Source of the DNA: Rhizobium sp. NXC14
GTDB lineage: Bacteria; Pseudomonadota; Alphaproteobacteria; Rhizobiales; Rhizobiaceae
DNA: 64,000 nucleotides
Direction: 5' to 3'
Assembly (NCBI RefSeq): GCF_002117485.1
Contig: NZ_CP021030.1
Span: 437,001-501,000 of the forward strand
Made by a program: the position numbers and the translations under genes. Positions 8,218-16,176 of the stretch are shown here, piece by piece (within the stretch, counting starts at the first letter, position 1; every line of letters starts with the position of its first letter). Under the pieces are notes generated by a model. The model ran no database searches and was not told where the DNA came from. It worked only from the letters and a program-made list of their open reading frames with translations.

Positions 8218-9099
8218 ATGTCCAGTCACAACGCAGCCAAGTCAGGCACCTTCAGGATCGGCGGCGAGATCGAGGTCAATCGTCTCGGTTTCGGCGCCAT
8301 GCGCGTTACCGGCAAAGGAATCTGGGGTGAGCCCGACGACCACGCCGAGTCCATCCGGACGCTGAAGCGCCTGCCGGAGCTTGGCGTCAATTTCATCGAT
8401 ACGGCCGATTCCTACGGCCCTGATGTCTCCGAATGGCTGATCAAGGAGGCGCTGCATCCCTATGGCGCCGGATCCGTCATCGCCACCAAGGGCGGCCTGA
8501 CCCGCCACGGTCCCGACATCTGGCTGCCCGTCGGCCGCCCGGAATATCTCATCCAGCAGGCGCATAAGAGCCTGCGCAATCTCGGCGTCGAGCAGATCGA
8601 CCTGTGGCAGCTTCATCGCATCGATCCGAAGGTGCCGGCCAAGGAGCAGTTCGACGCGATCAGATCGCTACTCGATGCCGGCCTGATCCGCCATGCGGGT
8701 CTGAGCGAAGTCTCCGTCGCCGAGATCGAGGCGGCCTCGAAGCACTTCAAGGTCGCCACCGTCCAGAACCGCTACAACCTTGTCGATCGCACCAGCGAAG
8801 ACGTGCTCGATTATTGCACCAAGCACAATATGGGCTTCATCCCTTGGTATCCGCTCGCCGCCGGCGATCTCGCCCAATCAGGCTCGCTGCTTGATACGAT
8901 CGCCAGGAAGCACAATGCCGCCCCCAGCCAGATCGCACTCGCCTGGGTGCTGAAGCGCAGCCCGGTGATGCTGCCGATCCCCGGCACGTCAAAGGTCAAG
9001 CACCTGGAAGAAAACGTCGCGGCGGTGGAGATCACGCTGTCGGATGAGGAGTTCGCGGCGCTGGACGCCGAGGGCCGGAAGGTCTTCAAGGCCGCTTGA
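8218..9099 (+). CDS. Aldo/keto reductase
   Basis: 293 residues with a TIM-barrel aldo/keto reductase pattern: GFGAMRVTG near the N-terminus, the catalytic Asp in DTADSYG with Tyr just after, Lys in IATKGG, His in LWQLHRID, and the NADPH-binding [16 protein letters not shown] near the end. It should reduce aldehydes or ketones in the cytoplasm with NADPH; the substrate is unknown. The ATG at 8218 has GAGAGGAAAG upstream and is preferred to the upstream TTG. No operon partner. Confidence 0.9.
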   Translation: MSSHNAAKSGTFRIGGEIEVNRLGFGAMRVTGKGIWGEPDDHAESIRTLKRLPELGVNFIDTADSYGPDVSEWLIKEALHPYGAGSVIATKGGLTRHGPDIWLPVGRPEYLIQQAHKSLRNLGVEQIDLWQLHRIDPKVPAKEQFDAIRSLLDAGLIRHAGLSEVSVAEIEAASKHFKVATVQNRYNLVDRTSEDVLDYCTKHNMGFIPWYPLAAGDLAQSGSLLDTIARKHNAAPSQIALAWVLKRSPVMLPIPGTSKVKHLEENVAAVEITLSDEEFAALDAEGRKVFKAA

Positions 9100-9144
9100 G
9101 GGGCAATGCAAGCTTGCGGCGGCGGGTGCGTTTGCGCCGCATGG

Positions 9145-9325
9145 CCGCCCCTCACCCTAACCCTTACCTGGGTCGAGCCACTGGTCTCGGCCCGTCCTGC
9201 GGACCCCGTAAACGGGGCGAGGGGACGTGCCCTGCAAGAGGTTGGCGACGGACGGAGAGGTTGCGGCCTATTCCCTTTGCCTGCGGGGAGAATGTGGCGG
9301 CAGCCGGATGAGGGGCTGCCGCCGC
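9145..9325. repeat. Palindromic intergenic repeat, copy 2
   Basis: It starts with CCCCTCACCCTAACCC and ends with GCCGGATGAGGGG, with inner units GGTCGAGCCACTGGTCTCG and CCCCGTAAACGGGG. It matches the element near 30363 in the opposite orientation and the one near 48757. It lies just after the aldo/keto reductase. Confidence 0.8.
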
Positions 9326-9338
9326 TGACGGATCTTTA

Positions 9339-9365
9339 GTCAAAAGTTTGACCAGCCGGTCAAAC
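9339..9365. promoter_or_regulatory. Overlapping TTTGAC/GTCAAA dyads, likely operator
   Basis: Two overlapping inverted repeats: GTCAAAAGTTTGAC (9339-9352) and GTTTGACCAGCCGGTCAAAC (9346-9365, 8-bp perfect arms). Such paired half-sites are typical of TetR-type operators. No regulator gene is adjacent. The nearest downstream transcript is the small RNA starting about 115 bp away. Confidence 0.5.
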
Positions 9366-9477
9366 ATGCTGCAAAATGAGGCGTCCGCCTGTCATTTTCT
9401 GGGCAAGCATTGCGCCCAATGCATTGCTGCATTGCGGTAATTTCGCTATTCCCGATCAAATGAATGGGGTATCACTA

Positions 9478-9604
9478 TCTTCGTAAGCAGCGCACTCCTC
9501 CTCCCAAGCGCTCTTACATCGGACCGACAGCACTCCTCCTCCCAGTTGTCGGTCAGGATCAAGAGCCTGGCGCACCTCCTCCCGCGCCAGGCTCTTTTCT
9601 TTTT
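9478..9604 (+). ncRNA. αr14/NfeR1-type 'cuckoo' small RNA with three anti-SD hairpins
   Basis: Three successive stem-loops each expose CCTCCTCCC in the loop. Stem 1 is GTAAGCAGCGC/GCGCTCTTAC (9483-9517, motif 9497-9505). Stem 2 is ACCGACA/TGTCGGT (9523-9553, motif 9535-9543). Stem 3 is GAGCCTGGCGC/GCGCCAGGCTC (9563-9594, motif 9575-9583), followed by TTTTCTTTTT as a terminator. This is the hallmark of the αr14 family (Smr14C2, renamed NfeR1 in Sinorhizobium), a trans-acting RNA that pairs with ribosome binding sites and is linked to osmoadaptation and nodulation efficiency. The 3' end is clear. The 5' end is estimated from the family length of about 120 nt; I could not identify the promoter. 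Confidence 0.88.
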
Positions 9605-9720
9605 CCCCAATACCATTTCGGACGGGCCTGCTTTCCGCGTGCGGTTTGACTCGACAGGCTTCGCCGGACTATTTGAACATGTGCCGTCCGTCCGGCGCGT
9701 GAACCGGTTGGAGTTTGGTC

Positions 9721-10998
9721 ATGATCGGCAAATGGCGCGGCTCGCGTGCGGCTCTGGCAGGGCTTCTGATTGCAACGATGGTGCTCGCCGGCTGCGGTGG
9801 CAGGCCGGTCGGGGTGATGCAGGCGGCCGGCACCGTGCCGCCGGGCACGTCGAAAGTCGATCTCCTGGTGGCGACGACGCGCGCTGCCGACGACAATCCG
9901 GCCGTGCTTTTCTCCGGCGAACGCGGCACCGGGCTTGCCGTCAACGCTGTCGATGTCTCGATCCCGCCGGAAGCCAATCGCAAGGTCGGCCAGGTGCAAT
10001 GGCCGAAGCGGCTGCCGGCCGATCCGCTCCGTGACTTCGTCACCGTTTCCGTCGATCCGCTCGAGGGCGAGCGGGCAGGCGAGAGCTGGTTGAAGAGCCA
10101 TATGCCGAAGAGCCGCCGCGTGCTCGTCTTCGTGCACGGCTTCAACAACCGTTACGAAGACGCGGTCTATCGTTTCGCGCAGATTGTCCACGATTCGCGT
10201 GCCGACGTCGCCCCCGTCGTCTTCACCTGGCCGTCGCGCGCCAGCATCTTCGATTACAATTACGACAAGGAAAGCACCAACTATTCCCGCGATGCGCTGG
10301 AGGAGTTGCTGACCCGTACCGCCGCCAATCCGGCCGTTGGCGACGTCACCGTCATGGCTCACTCGATGGGCACCTGGCTGACGGTCGAAGCGCTCCGGCA
10401 GATGGCGATCCGCAACGGTAAGGTCGCGTCGAAGATCAACAATGTCATCCTTGCCTCGCCGGATCTCGATGTCGACGTCTTCGGCCGTCAGTTCATGAGC
10501 CTCGGCAAGGACAAGCCGCATTTCACCATCTTCGTCTCCAGGGATGATCGTGCGCTGGCGCTGTCGCGGCGCATCTCCGGCAATGTCGATCGCCTCGGCC
10601 AGATCGATCCTTCCGCCGAGCCCTATCGCAGCAAGCTGGAGGCGGCCGGCATCACCGTGCTCGACCTCACCAAGCTCAAGGGCGGCGACAGGCTGAACCA
10701 CGGCAAATTCGCCGAAAGCCCCGAGGTGGTGAAGCTGATCGGCGACCGCCTGATTGCCGGCCAGACGATCACCGATTCCAATGTCGGCCTCGGCGAGGCG
10801 GTCGGCGCAGTGGCGATGGGGGCGGCCCAGACCGCCGGAAGTGCGGTCAGCGTCGCCGTCAGCACGCCGATCGCGATCTTCGATCCGCGCACCCGGCGCA
10901 ACTACGATGCGCAACTGAAGCGGCTCGGCCAGTCGATGGACAACACCGTCGGTTCGGTCGGCGACAGCGTCGGCGCCGGCCTGCCCGAAAGCCCGTAA
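9721..10998 (+). CDS. Lipoprotein α/β-hydrolase, DUF900 esterase family
   Basis: 425 residues. The N-terminus has a hydrophobic segment ending in lipobox LAGC (ATMVLAGCGG), so it should be a lipoprotein facing the periplasm. The hydrolase core follows: VLVFVHGFNNRYEDAVYRFA (oxyanion region), VVFTWPSRASIFDYNYDKES, and the nucleophile elbow AHSMG, then ASPDLD and a C-terminal His in LNHGKFA. This is the DUF900 group of esterase-like hydrolases; the substrate is unknown. The C-terminal 90 residues are low-complexity Gly/Ala. ATG at 9721 has GGAG 8 bases upstream. Confidence 0.85.
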   Translation: MIGKWRGSRAALAGLLIATMVLAGCGGRPVGVMQAAGTVPPGTSKVDLLVATTRAADDNPAVLFSGERGTGLAVNAVDVSIPPEANRKVGQVQWPKRLPADPLRDFVTVSVDPLEGERAGESWLKSHMPKSRRVLVFVHGFNNRYEDAVYRFAQIVHDSRADVAPVVFTWPSRASIFDYNYDKESTNYSRDALEELLTRTAANPAVGDVTVMAHSMGTWLTVEALRQMAIRNGKVASKINNVILASPDLDVDVFGRQFMSLGKDKPHFTIFVSRDDRALALSRRISGNVDRLGQIDPSAEPYRSKLEAAGITVLDLTKLKGGDRLNHGKFAESPEVVKLIGDRLIAGQTITDSNVGLGEAVGAVAMGAAQTAGSAVSVAVSTPIAIFDPRTRRNYDAQLKRLGQSMDNTVGSVGDSVGAGLPESP

Positions 10999-11008
10999 AA
11001 ATTCCGCG

Positions 11009-11114
11009 GAGCAATTCCAGCAAAAAGTGCACGGCGGTTTTGCGTTTCGGAATTGCGTAAATCCAAAAGCTTAGAGCGGTTCCGCGTTTTCCGTGAAAAG
11101 CTGAACCGCTCTAG
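11009..11114. repeat. AGCAATTCC-type dispersed repeat with hairpin
   Basis: It begins AGCAATTCCAGCAAAAAGTG, contains GGAATTGCGTAAA, and ends in the perfect 11-bp hairpin TAGAGCGGTTC (11072-11082) / GAACCGCTCTA (11103-11113). Related blocks recur at 12437, 49949 and 59115. It resembles the short palindromic mosaic repeats found throughout Rhizobiaceae chromosomes. Confidence 0.75.
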
Positions 11115-11185
11115 GCAGCACCGCCGATCTGATATATCAGGTTGGCGAACGGCAATGCTGTCTGCCGTGCAGGTGGGTTGATCGC

Positions 11186-12436
11186 ATGACGGATGAGACG
11201 AAGAAGAAGGTGGTCGTCGCGGGCGCGGGCGTGATCGGCGCCTCGATCGCTTTCGATTTGCAGCGGCGCGGATTTCAGGTCACGCTGATCGATAAGGGTG
11301 AGCCCGGGCGCGGCACCTCTTTCGGCAATATGGCGAGCATCGCGCTCGATTTCGCCGCCGGCTCCGGCCCGTCGACCTGGAAGAAGATTCCCGGCTGGCT
11401 GCTCGATCCCGAAGGCCCGGTCTGGCTGCGGCCGTCCTATGCCGCGCGGATGCTGCCCTGGTTCCTGCGCTTCCTCGCGGCCGGCCGGCCTTCGCGGCTC
11501 CGGGAAATCGAGGATGCCGGCATGAGCCTGTCGCTGCGGGCGCTCGGCGATTTCAGGGAGATGCTGCAGGCGATCGGCGCGTCCGAGCTGATGACGGAGG
11601 AGGGCTGTCTCGCCATTTACGAGACCGAGGCGGAATTTGCCGCTGACCGTGGCCATCTTGCCATGATGCAGCGCTACGGCCTCGAATTCGAGGTCTTGAG
11701 CAATGGCGCCATCCAATATCATGAGCCGGCCCTTTCGCCTGTCATCGCCAAGGCCGTGCTGCTCCCCGACAACAAGTCGGTCCGCGATCCCTATAGGCTG
11801 GTCGTCAGGCTGACTGACGCAGCCATCGCCGCGGGCGCAGCCTTCGCCCCCGGCGCTGTGAGCAACATCGAGCGCAAGGGCGATGGCACGGTCGTCGTCG
11901 TCCTCGATGACGGACGTCGGATCGAGGCCGCTTTCGTGGTGCTCGCCGCCGGCGTCCACACCCGTTTCCTCGCCGCAAAACTCGGCGAACCGATTCCGCT
12001 CGAGACCGAGCGCGGCTATCACACGCAGATCATGAAACCGGGCATTTCAATGCGCTATTCAGTGATCTGGCCTCATCGCGCCTTCATGGTGACCCCGACG
12101 GCCGGCGGCATCCGCGTCGGCGGCAATGTCGAACTCGCCGGCCTCGACGCCGCGCCCGATTTCCGCCGTCCGCGCGTGCTGGTGCGGCACGCCCAGCGGG
12201 CGCTGCCGGGTCTGAAGGTCGAGGAGGCGACGGAGTGGATGGGCCATCGCCCGGCCTTGCCCGATACGATCCCCATCATTTCGCCGTCCTCGAAAATGCC
12301 GGGGGTTTTCTATGCGACCGGTCATGGCCATCTCGGCTTGACATATGCCGCAACGACAGCGCGGTTGATCGGCGATATGGTGAGCCGAGCAAAACCGTCG
12401 GTCGATATAACCCCGTTCCGCATAGACCGATACTGA
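11186..12436 (+). CDS. FAD-dependent D-amino acid dehydrogenase, likely hydroxyproline pathway
   Basis: 416 residues. The N-terminal KKVVVAGAGVIGASIAFDL has the GxGxxG dinucleotide-binding motif at residues 13-18, and the C-terminal GVFYATGHGHLGLTYAATTA closes the FAD site, as in DadA-type oxidases. It is followed 137 bp later by a proline-racemase-family enzyme. In known hydroxyproline pathways the epimerase makes cis-4-hydroxy-D-proline and a DadA-like flavoenzyme oxidises it. That role is inferred from the pairing; a general D-amino acid dehydrogenase is the alternative. No transporter or regulator for this pathway lies nearby. Confidence 0.85.
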   Translation: MTDETKKKVVVAGAGVIGASIAFDLQRRGFQVTLIDKGEPGRGTSFGNMASIALDFAAGSGPSTWKKIPGWLLDPEGPVWLRPSYAARMLPWFLRFLAAGRPSRLREIEDAGMSLSLRALGDFREMLQAIGASELMTEEGCLAIYETEAEFAADRGHLAMMQRYGLEFEVLSNGAIQYHEPALSPVIAKAVLLPDNKSVRDPYRLVVRLTDAAIAAGAAFAPGAVSNIERKGDGTVVVVLDDGRRIEAAFVVLAAGVHTRFLAAKLGEPIPLETERGYHTQIMKPGISMRYSVIWPHRAFMVTPTAGGIRVGGNVELAGLDAAPDFRRPRVLVRHAQRALPGLKVEEATEWMGHRPALPDTIPIISPSSKMPGVFYATGHGHLGLTYAATTARLIGDMVSRAKPSVDITPFRIDRY

Positions 12437-12526
12437 TTGAGAGCAATTCCAGGAAAAGTGTGAAGCGGTTTCCCCAGGCAAAGCGCGACGCGATTTTGCC
12501 GGGAATTGCGTTAAAACAAAAGTTGA
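12437..12526. repeat. AGCAATTCC-type dispersed repeat
   Basis: It begins GAGAGCAATTCCAGGAAAAG, continues TGTGAAGCGGTTT and ends GGGAATTGCGTTAAAACAAA. It is the same family as the block at 11009 and sits between the dehydrogenase and epimerase genes. Confidence 0.75.
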
Positions 12527-12573
12527 AACCGCGTCGGCGGCGTCAGCCGTGACGTCCGAACTGGAGTTTCGAG

Positions 12574-13611
12574 ATGAGATGGAAGCGCACGATACAGCTG
12601 CTGGACGTTCATGCCGAGGGCGAGATCGGCCGCGTCGCGATCGGCGGCGTTCCGAAGATTCCCGGCGAAACCATCGCTGCGCAGCTGCACTGGCTGAACA
12701 CCGATCCGAAAGGCGACGAGCTCCGCCGCTTTCTCTGCCTGGAGCCGCGCGGTGCCCCGATCGGCTCGGTCAACCTGCTGCTGCCGGCAAGGCACCCCGA
12801 CGCCGCCGCCGCCTTCATCATCCTGCAGCCCGATCAGGCACATGCTAGCTCCGGTTCGAATTCGATCTGCGTGACGACGGCGCTTCTCGAATCCGGCATC
12901 GTCGAGATGAAGGAGCCTGAGACGATCGTGACGCTGGAGACCGCCGCCGGCCTCGTCAAGGCGACGGCGACCTGCCATGACGGGCGCTGCGAGAAGGTGA
13001 AGCTCACCATGGTGCCCTCCTTCGTGCATGAGCTCGACGTCGAAATTGACACGCCGCATTGGGGAAAGATCAAAGCCGATCTTTGCTATGGCGGCATCTT
13101 CTATGCCCTCGTCGATGTCGGCCAGATCAATCTTACGATCGAGAAGGCCAATGCCGCCGGCCTCGTTCAGGCCGGCATGATCCTGAAAGAGCTGATCAAT
13201 CGCGACATCAAGGTCGTCCACCCCGAAATTCCGGCAATCTCGGGCGTCGCCTATGTGATGTTCCGCCACACCGAGGCCGATGGCACGGTTCGCACCTGCA
13301 CCACCATGTGGCCGGGCCGCGCCGACCGCTCGCCCTGCGGCACCGGCAATTCCGCCAATCTCGCCACCCTTCATGCCCGCGGCAAGGCCAAGGTCGGTGA
13401 CACCTTCACCTCGAAGTCGATCATCGGCTCGGAATTCGAAGTCGGCCTGCAGGCAGTTACCGAAGTCGCCGGCCGCCCGGCGGTCATCCCCACCATCACC
13501 GGCCGCGGCTTCACCTTCGGCCTCACCCAGGTCGCGCTCGATCCCTTCGACCCCCATCCCGGCGGCTTCGCCCTGACGGACGTCTGGGGGCCGTCGGCAG
13601 GGGAGATTTGA
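12574..13611 (+). CDS. Proline racemase family enzyme (4-hydroxyproline epimerase / 3-hydroxyproline dehydratase type)
   Basis: 345 residues of the proline racemase fold. The two catalytic positions read Ser93 (in SSGSNSICV) and Cys255 (in DRSPCGTGNS). Classic racemases and 4-hydroxyproline 2-epimerases have Cys/Cys, and trans-3-hydroxy-L-proline dehydratases have Cys/Thr. The Ser/Cys class is known to include 4-hydroxyproline epimerases and trans-3-hydroxyproline dehydratases, so the activity cannot be fixed from sequence. The FAD dehydrogenase upstream favours a role in hydroxyproline use. TGGAG lies 7 bases before the ATG. Confidence 0.88.
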   Translation: MRWKRTIQLLDVHAEGEIGRVAIGGVPKIPGETIAAQLHWLNTDPKGDELRRFLCLEPRGAPIGSVNLLLPARHPDAAAAFIILQPDQAHASSGSNSICVTTALLESGIVEMKEPETIVTLETAAGLVKATATCHDGRCEKVKLTMVPSFVHELDVEIDTPHWGKIKADLCYGGIFYALVDVGQINLTIEKANAAGLVQAGMILKELINRDIKVVHPEIPAISGVAYVMFRHTEADGTVRTCTTMWPGRADRSPCGTGNSANLATLHARGKAKVGDTFTSKSIIGSEFEVGLQAVTEVAGRPAVIPTITGRGFTFGLTQVALDPFDPHPGGFALTDVWGPSAGEI

Positions 13612-13802
13612 CCGTTCGAGCGGTGCCGAATGTGCGGTGGCTCCAAACGGTTTGCGCCAGGGTCTAGCCCGTACCAGCGATACGGAGCGGGTCTGGCGGA
13701 GCCGCATGCCACCCTCCATCACCGATGTCCCGAAGGAGCCGTTGGCAAGCGAGAACTTCTTGTCTCAACTTGCCACCGGAAGAGAACCCTCTTTGCCGCC
13801 CA

Positions 13803-15350
13803 TCAGCGACGTTGGGCTATCCTGGCGCTGATCTGGTCTGCGGCAAGGCTCTCGGCCGGTGCCGGCCTGCCAAGCAGGTAGCCTTGGCCGATGTCGCAGC
13901 CGAGATCCTGGAGCCGTTGAAGTTGGCTTTCCTCTTCGATGCCTTCTGCCGTTATCGTCACGCCGAGGCCCGCGCCGAGCGCGATAATAGCCTTGATCAC
14001 CTTGTCCTGCTTGTCGTTGGTTTCGAACGAAGCGACGAAACTCCGGTCGATCTTGATCTTGTCGAACCGGTAGTTGGAGAGCTGTGAGAGGCTGGAATAG
14101 CCCGTACCGAAGTCGTCGAGAGCAATCCGGACGCCGGCGTTCACCAGATCGTCTAGGACGATCCGGGCGGTGGCGGCATCCTGGATAATGGCGCTCTCCG
14201 TCACCTCCAGCTCGATCCTATGCGCGGGCAGACCGACATCGCCCAATATCTTCAGAATCCTGAGGCCCAGCAATCGGTCGCTCAGCTGGATCGGAGACAG
14301 GTTGAACGACAGGACCAGATGATTTGGCCAGGAAAGCGCATCGCCACAGGCGTGGCGCAGCAGTTGGTCCGTCAGGTCGACGATCAGACCGGCCTCTTCC
14401 GCCACGGGGATGAACTCGTTCGGCGGGATGAATTCGCCGGATGCCGTCTTCCAGCGCGCCAGTGCTTCGAAACCGATAATCTCCTTCGTCTTCAGGTCGA
14501 CGAGAGGTTGGTAATACGGGACGATCTCAGCATTCTTGATGGCGGCTCGCAGATCCGCTTCCACCCGGATCCGCTTCGCCAGCTCCTCCTGCATCGAAGG
14601 GACAAAGGACTTCACCAGATTGCGCCCCTGCTTTTTCGCCACATACATCGCACAGTCCGAATGGCGAATGACCTGGCTTAGATCGTCGCCGTTTTCAGGG
14701 TGGAGCGCGAGGCCGACACTGGCGCCAAGATCGACGGCGACGCCATTGAATGTGAAGGGCTTGCTGATCGCGCTCACGATGCGGTTTCCCAAAGCGACGA
14801 GATCGGCATTTCCGGTGCGCCGCGCCAGAACGACGAACTCGTCGCCGCCAAGGCGGAAAATGTGATCACGCGGAAAGAGGGAAGAAAGCCGCTGAGCGAC
14901 GGCCTTCAACACCGCATCGCCGTGATCGTGCCCGAGGAGGTCGTTGATCTTCTTGAAGCCGTCGAGATCGATGCTGAACACGGCATAGCTTTCCTGCGCC
15001 CGTTGATCGATCATCGACTTCGCGCAGACGGATTCCAGAAATCTGCGGTTAGGCAGTTCGGTTAGCGTGTCGTGACAGGCAATCCAGTCCACGTTGTTTT
15101 CGGCCTGCAGCCTGCGGTCAACCTCTATCGAGAGATCCCGGATTCTCAGCACCGAGTAGATCAGCCCGAGAAAGCCGGACATATTGAGGGCAAGCAGCGC
15201 GTGGTCCAGTGGAAAGTCATGATGCTTTTCGATGAACTCATCCAGCCCCTCATGCCATTGGAAGCGCCAGGACAGGCAGAAGAGAAGCAGGAAGCACGAG
15301 AGCCAGGCCAGGATCTCCATCTGCGGTCTGGTGGGTCGGACGCGAGGCAT
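13803..15350 (-). CDS. GGDEF-EAL cyclic-di-GMP enzyme, membrane-anchored
   Basis: 515 residues. Two N-terminal hydrophobic segments (about 12-28 and 47-68) anchor it in the inner membrane. The GGDEF domain has an intact active site, LGGDEF at 167-172, but the product-inhibition site is not RxxD (it reads FPRD). The EAL domain is intact: EAL at 295-297, then NLSP, LEVTES, LDDFGTGYSS, KIDRSF and TAEGIEEE. It could therefore both make and break c-di-GMP. Many dual proteins use one domain only, and breakdown looks fully supported here. No sensor domain is present beyond the membrane segments. It stands alone. Confidence 0.93.
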   Translation of the reverse strand: MPRVRPTRPQMEILAWLSCFLLLFCLSWRFQWHEGLDEFIEKHHDFPLDHALLALNMSGFLGLIYSVLRIRDLSIEVDRRLQAENNVDWIACHDTLTELPNRRFLESVCAKSMIDQRAQESYAVFSIDLDGFKKINDLLGHDHGDAVLKAVAQRLSSLFPRDHIFRLGGDEFVVLARRTGNADLVALGNRIVSAISKPFTFNGVAVDLGASVGLALHPENGDDLSQVIRHSDCAMYVAKKQGRNLVKSFVPSMQEELAKRIRVEADLRAAIKNAEIVPYYQPLVDLKTKEIIGFEALARWKTASGEFIPPNEFIPVAEEAGLIVDLTDQLLRHACGDALSWPNHLVLSFNLSPIQLSDRLLGLRILKILGDVGLPAHRIELEVTESAIIQDAATARIVLDDLVNAGVRIALDDFGTGYSSLSQLSNYRFDKIKIDRSFVASFETNDKQDKVIKAIIALGAGLGVTITAEGIEEESQLQRLQDLGCDIGQGYLLGRPAPAESLAADQISARIAQRR

Positions 15351-15732
15351 AAGAACAGGCTCCTGGTGTGTGAAGAGCCATCATGGCCAGCTCGGAAGAC
15401 CGCATCGTCCCCGACCTTATTCCGATCGACGACCTGTCGCCGAATGCCGGCATCGACGGCGCCGAAGACTGCCACGACTCATAGGGTGGAGCCAAGGGCA
15501 TCGGCAATTCGATCACTGGCCAGACTGCGAGCATTCGTAAATCCGAATTTCAATTTGATCTTCGAAGATTAATGGTGCGTTTCCGCGGCGAAGGTTTGGG
15601 CGTTTCGCTGCGCGCAACGGATATCTTCGTCGCAAATTGGATTCAGCTCAGTGCGCTCGACGCCGAGATCGACGTGCTACATCTTGACTCTCAAAGGCCG
15701 CCGGGAAGTGGAGGTGACCCGGCTCGCCGAAT
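15351..15732. other. Intergenic stretch, possible tiny ORF only
   Basis: About 382 bp upstream of the GGDEF-EAL gene and after the SnoaL-like gene. A 33-codon acidic frame on the plus strand (15383-15484) has reasonable codon use but a weak ribosome site, so I do not call it. No terminator or repeat was seen. Confidence 0.4.
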
Positions 15733-16086
15733 TCAGGCGGCATCCCGAATGTCGAAGCGGACCACCTTGCCGTCCCGAAAACGGAACACGTGCCCGATCG
15801 TCTTCTCTCCTTCGAGCGGTTGGCCTTGCAGGTCACGGACCGACTGCCGGACCTCGGCAATGATTGCGCCGTCCGCTGTCCGGTGAAAACCGACCGGCTG
15901 GACGTGGGGATCGATCATCGACCACTGACGCGTCCAATATTCCCGCACTGCCTCGCGCCCATGGACGTGGCCGCCATCCATGCCGTTGGCCCAGACGACA
16001 TCTTCAGCAAGCGCTGCCAGCACTGCGTCTATGTCGCGTTCGTTGAAGCGCTCGTAGATGTGTTGGAGAATTTTCACATCGTCCAT
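15733..16086 (-). CDS. SnoaL-like / nuclear transport factor 2-fold protein
   Basis: 117 residues with the cone-shaped NTF2/SnoaL pattern: an N-terminal helix (ILQHIYERFNERDIDAVLAA), then LAEDVVWANG, GREAVREYWTRQW, and β-strands ending in VFRFRDGKVVRFDIRD. Proteins of this fold are small isomerases, hydrolases or ligand binders; the substrate is unknown. The ATG at 16086 has AAGGAGAGAG upstream. The next gene upstream on the same strand is the broken TPR regulator, 91 bp away, so they may share a transcript. Confidence 0.8.
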   Translation of the reverse strand: MDDVKILQHIYERFNERDIDAVLAALAEDVVWANGMDGGHVHGREAVREYWTRQWSMIDPHVQPVGFHRTADGAIIAEVRQSVRDLQGQPLEGEKTIGHVFRFRDGKVVRFDIRDAA

Positions 16087-16176
16087 TGCTCTCTCCTTGC
16101 CGACGTGCAGGGTTGAGTTTCGAGCCTCGCTCGACAAACCATCTCCGTCATTTTGCTTTGGGCGGGTCAACCGGTT

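Noticed and set aside
9559..10914. A 451-codon minus-strand frame opposite the esterase gene
   Set aside because: Shadow frame with no domains; the plus-strand lipoprotein esterase has a signal, lipobox and catalytic motif.
13637..13831. A 64-codon plus-strand frame between the epimerase and GGDEF-EAL genes
   Set aside because: The product looks somewhat protein-like (MPPSITDVPKEPLASENFLS) but it overlaps the end of the GGDEF-EAL gene, starts with GTG and lacks a ribosome site. It may be a gene remnant.
15383..15484. A 33-codon acidic frame divergent from the GGDEF-EAL gene
   Set aside because: Codon use is reasonable, but the ribosome site is weak and there is no known relative in my memory. 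Too little to call a gene.
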